From: Nitrososphaeraceae archaeon
GTDB lineage: Archaea; Thermoproteota; Nitrososphaeria; Nitrososphaerales; Nitrososphaeraceae
Assembly: GCA_021325295.1 (NCBI GenBank)
Contig: JAJPHM010000060.1
Location: 1-64,000 of the forward strand
Length of the DNA stretch: 64,000 nt
Direction of reading: 5' to 3'
Below the pieces are notes generated by a model, which was given only the letters and a program-made list of their open reading frames with translations, searched no databases and was not told the DNA's origin. Position 1 is the stretch's first letter, and each line of letters begins with the position of its first letter. This document shows positions 60,730-64,000 of the stretch, one piece after another. The translations under genes were made by a program, and so were the position numbers.

Positions 60730-61692
60730 ATGGCACGTTCCGTTAATTTTGTCGTCCTCGGAGACCATAGCATTTCGGCAGACCTAGGCAAGAAGGGGAC
60801 AGTAACTGATATCGCTATACACGATAAAAAAACATCTGAAGCCATCATTACCTTTACTGCTCCAGTAACCTTTCCAGACAAGATACAGGCTTTAATGCAG
60901 GCAATAAGCCTTGCCGAGTACGCCATACTGAATGTCACAAAGCTTGACAGGTTCCTAGGCGAACAGGTTATCGCGGCTGACTACGCAGATCTTGCAGGCG
61001 GCTTTATTCTCCATTCATACGAAATCGACGAAGAAAAACTAAAAGGCTTGGTTAAAAATACTACATTATCTAGGTTCAAATTTGTAGACACTATAGATAG
61101 GCTAAAGCAGGAGATCACGGGTCTTGAGCCCAAAGGCAAAGAAGGGCAGTTGGTAATTCCAATTGACCACGCATTTGATGTCAAGGGAGTAGGCACAGTG
61201 GTTTTAGGAGTAGTGAAGCAGGGATCAGTACATGTCTATGATGAGGCAAAGATTATGCCTTTAGGAAAGCGCATTCTTGTAAAATCCATTCAGATGCATG
61301 ACGATCCTGTTGACAGCGCATCAAGTCCCGCAAGGGTCGGGCTTGCAATCAAGGGAGCCACCGCAGAAGAAATATCGAGGGGAGATGTCATTTGCTCCTT
61401 TGATTCTTCTCTAGCCGCAACTTCCGAGCCCATTCCAATGGTATTTGAAAAGTGTTCTTTTTTTAAGGGAGATTTGGCGGAAAACCAGACGTACCTGATC
61501 TCGGTTGGCTTGCAGGTAAAGCCTATCAAGGTAAGAGCTGTTGCAGGAACAAGCAAACAAGGAACTGGCACAGGACAGTCATTTGAAATTCTTCCAGAAA
61601 AGCCGATTGTATATTCGACGGGCCAAGTTTGCGTCCTGCTCAAGCCCGATAGCCAAGGCGTCAGAATAGTAGGAAAAGGATTGTTGGGTTAG
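60730..61692 (+). CDS. EF1A/EF-Tu-like pseudo-GTPase
   Basis: 320 aa, ATG 60730. Layout follows translation GTPases: a shortened G domain (residues 1-120), domain 2 near 130-215 (GTVVLGVVKQGSVHVYDEAK, IQMHDDPVDSASSPARVGLA) and domain 3 near 225-320 (FEKCSFFKGDLAENQ ... VYSTGQVCVLLKPDSQG). The P-loop is missing: where GHVDHGKT is expected there is VVLGDHSISADLGKKG, and NKxD is replaced by NVTKLDR. So GTP binding is doubtful. Likely a regulatory or ribosome-associated paralogue, seen in archaea as EF1A-like proteins. Confidence 0.8.
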   Translation: MARSVNFVVLGDHSISADLGKKGTVTDIAIHDKKTSEAIITFTAPVTFPDKIQALMQAISLAEYAILNVTKLDRFLGEQVIAADYADLAGGFILHSYEIDEEKLKGLVKNTTLSRFKFVDTIDRLKQEITGLEPKGKEGQLVIPIDHAFDVKGVGTVVLGVVKQGSVHVYDEAKIMPLGKRILVKSIQMHDDPVDSASSPARVGLAIKGATAEEISRGDVICSFDSSLAATSEPIPMVFEKCSFFKGDLAENQTYLISVGLQVKPIKVRAVAGTSKQGTGTGQSFEILPEKPIVYSTGQVCVLLKPDSQGVRIVGKGLLG

Positions 61693-61764
61693 ATTACTTC
61701 TCTCAATCCAACAAAAAATTCCAACCTCTTATTCCGACCAAAGAAAAATGCGGGTTCGGTGGTA

Positions 61765-61786
61765 TCCGCACTCATTTAGGTGCGGA
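61765..61786 (+). terminator. Seven-pair hairpin after the EF1A-like gene
   Basis: TCCGCAC (61765-61771) pairs with GTGCGGA (61780-61786) around an eight-base loop, about 75 bases after the stop at 61692, overlapping the end of the convergent gene. Confidence 0.35.
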
Positions 61787-62014
61787 ATCATGCTCTAACC
61801 TGATTAATTTTAGTAAAAATTCGGCTTTTGACGGATACTCATGACGTGGGATTCTGTCAGGCATTGACATGATCATAGCCCTTGCTGTAGAATTTGTCCT
61901 TAAATTTTTCTGGGCCAGTTTTTTCAATTCTGTTATATCAACCGTCTTAGGAATAGTTACAGTCCTGATGGATAAGCTCTTTTGAACCTGATTTCTTTCT
62001 CTAGTCTGCTTCAA
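61772..62014 (-). CDS. Hypothetical protein, 80 aa
   Basis: Not recognised. ATG 62014. Basic and helical: SIRTVTIPKTVDITELKKLA then QKNLRTNSTARAM and PRHEYPSKAEFLLKLIRLEH. The region resembles a ribbon-helix-helix-like small DNA-binding protein, but the match is weak. It starts the gene-poor right-hand block; the coding appearance is only fair. Confidence 0.45.
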   Translation of the reverse strand: MKQTRERNQVQKSLSIRTVTIPKTVDITELKKLAQKNLRTNSTARAMIMSMPDRIPRHEYPSKAEFLLKLIRLEHDSAPK

Positions 62015-62409
62015 AGTTGGGCTCTTGTTTTTACGGTGTCAATGCTTATATGACTTTGATCGGCTGCAAGAGGAAATTCCCAAAATTTTGATGCATGAGA
62101 TTGTTTGGTCTCTGAAAGTTACGGGAAGCTAAGTCCACTCGGCAATTGTGTAGATAGCGGAAATGACTTCCGCTACTAGGAAGTAGGCCGCCTCCCGCCT
62201 TGTAGTTCTATCCTAGTTAGTCTTTGGATGGAATCAAGGATGATGCAGTTTAGAAGTCCAATTTCCAAACCTATACAATACAACGGTGTAGGCTAAATCC
62301 TAAAAATCTGCAGCTATTCCGTTTGTTTCATTCATTTATTGTAGGTTCTAGCCTATAACATGTAAATAATGTAATCTTTTTATAGAAGCATCTGTAAGAA
62401 TAATATACC
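62015..62409. other. Intergenic region with competing hairpins
   Basis: 395 bases, no protein gene seen. TAGCGGAA (62155-62162) pairs with TTCCGCTA (62168-62175). ACTTCC (62166-62171) can instead pair with GGAAGT (62179-62184). A TATA box CTTTTTATAG lies at 62376-62385, 27-30 bases before TTG 62410. Confidence 0.4.
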
Positions 62410-62658
62410 TTGATTGCAAACAGAATGACCGCTAAAGAGACAAGCCAGATCAAGTTTTTGTTAAGTAGAAAGAGCTGGCCCAAGAATGAAGACACATACA
62501 CTTTGGAGACGGGACAGACGTTGACTGAATGGGAATATAATGCGCTACAAGAGCTTGCAGAAGTACTTGATGTGGATGAGATTGACCTAGCAGATGCATG
62601 TTTGAGGTATGCTATACATGACTTAAAGGGTGAAAAACGTAGGATATACATCAGATGA
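62410..62658 (+). CDS. Hypothetical acidic protein, 82 aa
   Basis: TTG 62410 (leaderless) or ATG 62425. Seen: TSQIKFLLSRKSWPKNEDTY, LTEWEYNALQELAEVLDVDE, IDLADACLRYAIHDLKGEKR. Mostly helical, with alternating charge, no domain recognised. It faces the small gene and the ATPase on the other strand, only 5 bases between stop codons, and may belong to the same accessory block. Confidence 0.55.
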   Translation: MIANRMTAKETSQIKFLLSRKSWPKNEDTYTLETGQTLTEWEYNALQELAEVLDVDEIDLADACLRYAIHDLKGEKRRIYIR

Positions 62659-62663
62659 TTTAA

Positions 62664-62804
62664 TCAATTGAAAAATTGTTCCCAACTTGAAGGGCTAGCA
62701 TCGACAACTTCTAGCTCTATGCCTTTCTTTCTTAGGTCTTCTTTCACTTTGTGCAGGGGATAACGATAAACTATACTCAGCATTTTAGCCTGATATGTAG
62801 ACAT
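62664..62804 (-). CDS. Small protein downstream of the ATPase, 46 aa
   Basis: ATG 62804 reads STYQAKMLSIVYRYPLHKVK then EDLRKKGIELEVVDASPSSW and EQFFN. It has the strand-helix character of a real small protein and starts 32 bases after the ATPase stop on the same strand, so the two should be cotranscribed. Its stop and that of the 82-residue gene lie only 5 bases apart. Unrecognised. Confidence 0.6.
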   Translation of the reverse strand: MSTYQAKMLSIVYRYPLHKVKEDLRKKGIELEVVDASPSSWEQFFN

Positions 62805-62836
62805 CTGGATTTTAGATGTCAATTCTTTTGCTCCGT

Positions 62837-64000
62837 CTACCCTTCTCTTTCTTCTGGCTTGTCCTGCTGTAATGCTGCATTTATCTCTCTTTGCTGTCTT
62901 CTTGTAAAGGCAGTCTCTGCCCTTCTTTGTCGCCTGAGCTCTTCTCTGGTAAGACCTTCCTTCTTTAGTATGCCACGCTCACGTAACACATAGTCAACGG
63001 ATCTGCCTCTGTTCAGCTCATTAGCAGTATTCTGCCAATCAGATGGATGCTTTTCATAGTAGTCAGCGAGCCTTTTCATTATCGCTCGCACCTTTGGCTC
63101 TAGAGCATCAGAGCCAGCCTTGAAAAAGAAAAGGTAGCGTAGACACTGTCGTAGAAATGTAGGGCCGTATTTTGTATTAAGATCAAGAAACAATTCCCTT
63201 TCGTCTAGCGATTCTTTGTACTTGTCTGCCAGTAGTTCTTTGAAGTTAGGCTCACAGTACGCGCATGATTCAGCAGGATACAGCGTGAAGTGCAATTGGT
63301 TAAAGTCGCTGACAAGAGCTAGCTTGAATGGCGACTTGGCATAGTAACAAAGCCTATTAGCCTCGTCTAATTCAGAATACCAGTAGCCCTCCGACATCAT
63401 GCTCCCATATTTTCTAAAGAACTTGTTAATGATGCCCTTGTTCTCAAAGCCAAAGACTTTGAGATAATTTTGCTTTTCTTCATGAGATATGGAGGTAATT
63501 AGAGTTAGATCGCCGTCTCTGAGGAAGGGTCCAAGAGCCTTTGAATAGTGAATCATTATCAGAACAATGACATTAGCCTTTAGATCATGTCTCACATAGG
63601 TCAATCTCGCTAGAAGGTTCTGCGCTTCTGCTTCTGTAAGGTCACGGGTACCCCAAGAAGCATCGTCCAAGACGATTATTGTATTTACACCCTTTGTGAG
63701 AGAGTCAATTATCTCGTCCACTTTGCCTATAGCCTGTTGTCTGTACCAGTGTATAGCGTAGGTTATCCCTAGTTTTTCAGCTATAGAGTGGACACGATGC
63801 AGCAGTGTAGTACAAAGCGTAGTCTTGCCCGTGCCTGAATGGCCGATAATTGTCGCAAGACTATAGCCATTTGAATGGTTATGATTCAACAAATGACGTG
63901 CAATATACGATACAGTCTCTGTGCTAATGACTGGATACCGTGACCCATTCCATGAATAAGTGGTTACTTTCTTGTTACCTGTCCCTGAAAAAGCATCAAG
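62837..64000 (-). CDS. P-loop ATPase, N-terminal part beyond the window (partial)
   Basis: The frame has no stop from 64000 down to 62837, and TTG 63892 is not a required start: the 36 codons before it (FSGTGNKKVTTYSWNGSRYP, VISTETVSYIARH) read as protein, so the gene continues to the right. Walker A IIGHSGTGKTTLCTTLL, Walker B in NTIIVLDDASWG, sensor-like VIVLIMIHYSK, and a C-terminal AYCEPNF Cys pair before a Lys/Arg/Gln-rich coiled tail. It resembles packaging or transport ATPases of archaeal viruses and plasmids but no family is certain. Confidence 0.75.
   Translation of the reverse strand, partial: LDAFSGTGNKKVTTYSWNGSRYPVISTETVSYIARHLLNHNHSNGYSLATIIGHSGTGKTTLCTTLLHRVHSIAEKLGITYAIHWYRQQAIGKVDEIIDSLTKGVNTIIVLDDASWGTRDLTEAEAQNLLARLTYVRHDLKANVIVLIMIHYSKALGPFLRDGDLTLITSISHEEKQNYLKVFGFENKGIINKFFRKYGSMMSEGYWYSELDEANRLCYYAKSPFKLALVSDFNQLHFTLYPAESCAYCEPNFKELLADKYKESLDERELFLDLNTKYGPTFLRQCLRYLFFFKAGSDALEPKVRAIMKRLADYYEKHPSDWQNTANELNRGRSVDYVLRERGILKKEGLTREELRRQRRAETAFTRRQQREINAALQQDKPEEREG

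Noticed and set aside
1-64000. CRISPR arrays, rRNA genes, insertion sequences, transposases
   Set aside because: I saw no regularly spaced repeats, rRNA landmarks, transposase motifs or terminal inverted repeats.

Overview
The window is archaeal and most likely comes from an ammonia-oxidising thaumarchaeon (Nitrososphaeria). The evidence is a NirK-type copper nitrite reductase with the AOA layout, archaeal PheS/PheT and TrpRS, glycerol-1-phosphate dehydrogenase, ribosomal proteins L19e and L32e, Spt5 with a KOW domain, TFB, FttA (aCPSF1), DtdA, archaeal RNase Z, tandem HTH_45-type regulators, and an intron-bearing tRNA-Cys. Many genes start with TTG or GTG, and several have a TATA-like box about 25 bases before the start, which suggests leaderless mRNAs. 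I cannot name the species from sequence alone.

Layout. 1-12.8 kb is mostly informational core: coaD, a tandem-domain Hsp20, trpS, pheS-pheT, a PP-loop RNA-thiolation-type enzyme, sepF, fttA, a TRAM protein and egsA. 12.8-18.7 kb is gene-poor. Between 14,645 and 18,627 it is bounded by an 18-base direct repeat of the 3' end of tRNA-Cys; all four disrupted genes I could find in the window (one internal stop, three frameshifts) lie inside it, so it looks like a decayed integrative element. 18.8-20.7 kb holds DUF99, small zinc-finger proteins and a locus rich in RNA-like hairpins. 20.8-31.6 kb is cofactor biosynthesis: thiC, then two converging-purpose operons for tetrapyrroles (hemL-hemC-cobA-hemD and a precorrin-2 dehydrogenase-hemA-hemB), which together give glutamyl-tRNA to uroporphyrinogen III and on to precorrin-2/sirohydrochlorin. 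spt5 and dtdA are divergent from one palindromic TATA box.

31.6-37.2 kb carries dtdA, an alkyltransferase-like protein, the L32e-L19e pair, a tandem KaiC/GvpD-like ATPase and two small winged-helix proteins. 37.2-45.8 kb is the most interesting accessory block: a BshC-like protein and a BshB/LmbE-like deacetylase on one strand, divergent from a four-gene run encoding a helical protein, a PelF-like GT4 glycosyltransferase, a sugar-nucleotide epimerase and a PelG-like polytopic membrane protein, followed by an ATP-grasp enzyme. It can be read as a Pel-like exopolysaccharide module, as a bacillithiol-like thiol pathway, or as two adjacent systems.

45.9-61.7 kb returns to mixed core and envelope genes: PPP phosphatase, TFB, an Egh-like GT2, RNase Z, PRPP synthetase, two FxLYD-type surface proteins, acyl-CoA dehydrogenase, a class III aminotransferase, DUF309, nirK, and an EF1A-like pseudo-GTPase. 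From 61.8 kb to the right edge the content changes to unknown small genes, a hairpin-rich gap and a P-loop ATPase that runs off the window; this may be the start of another mobile or accessory region.
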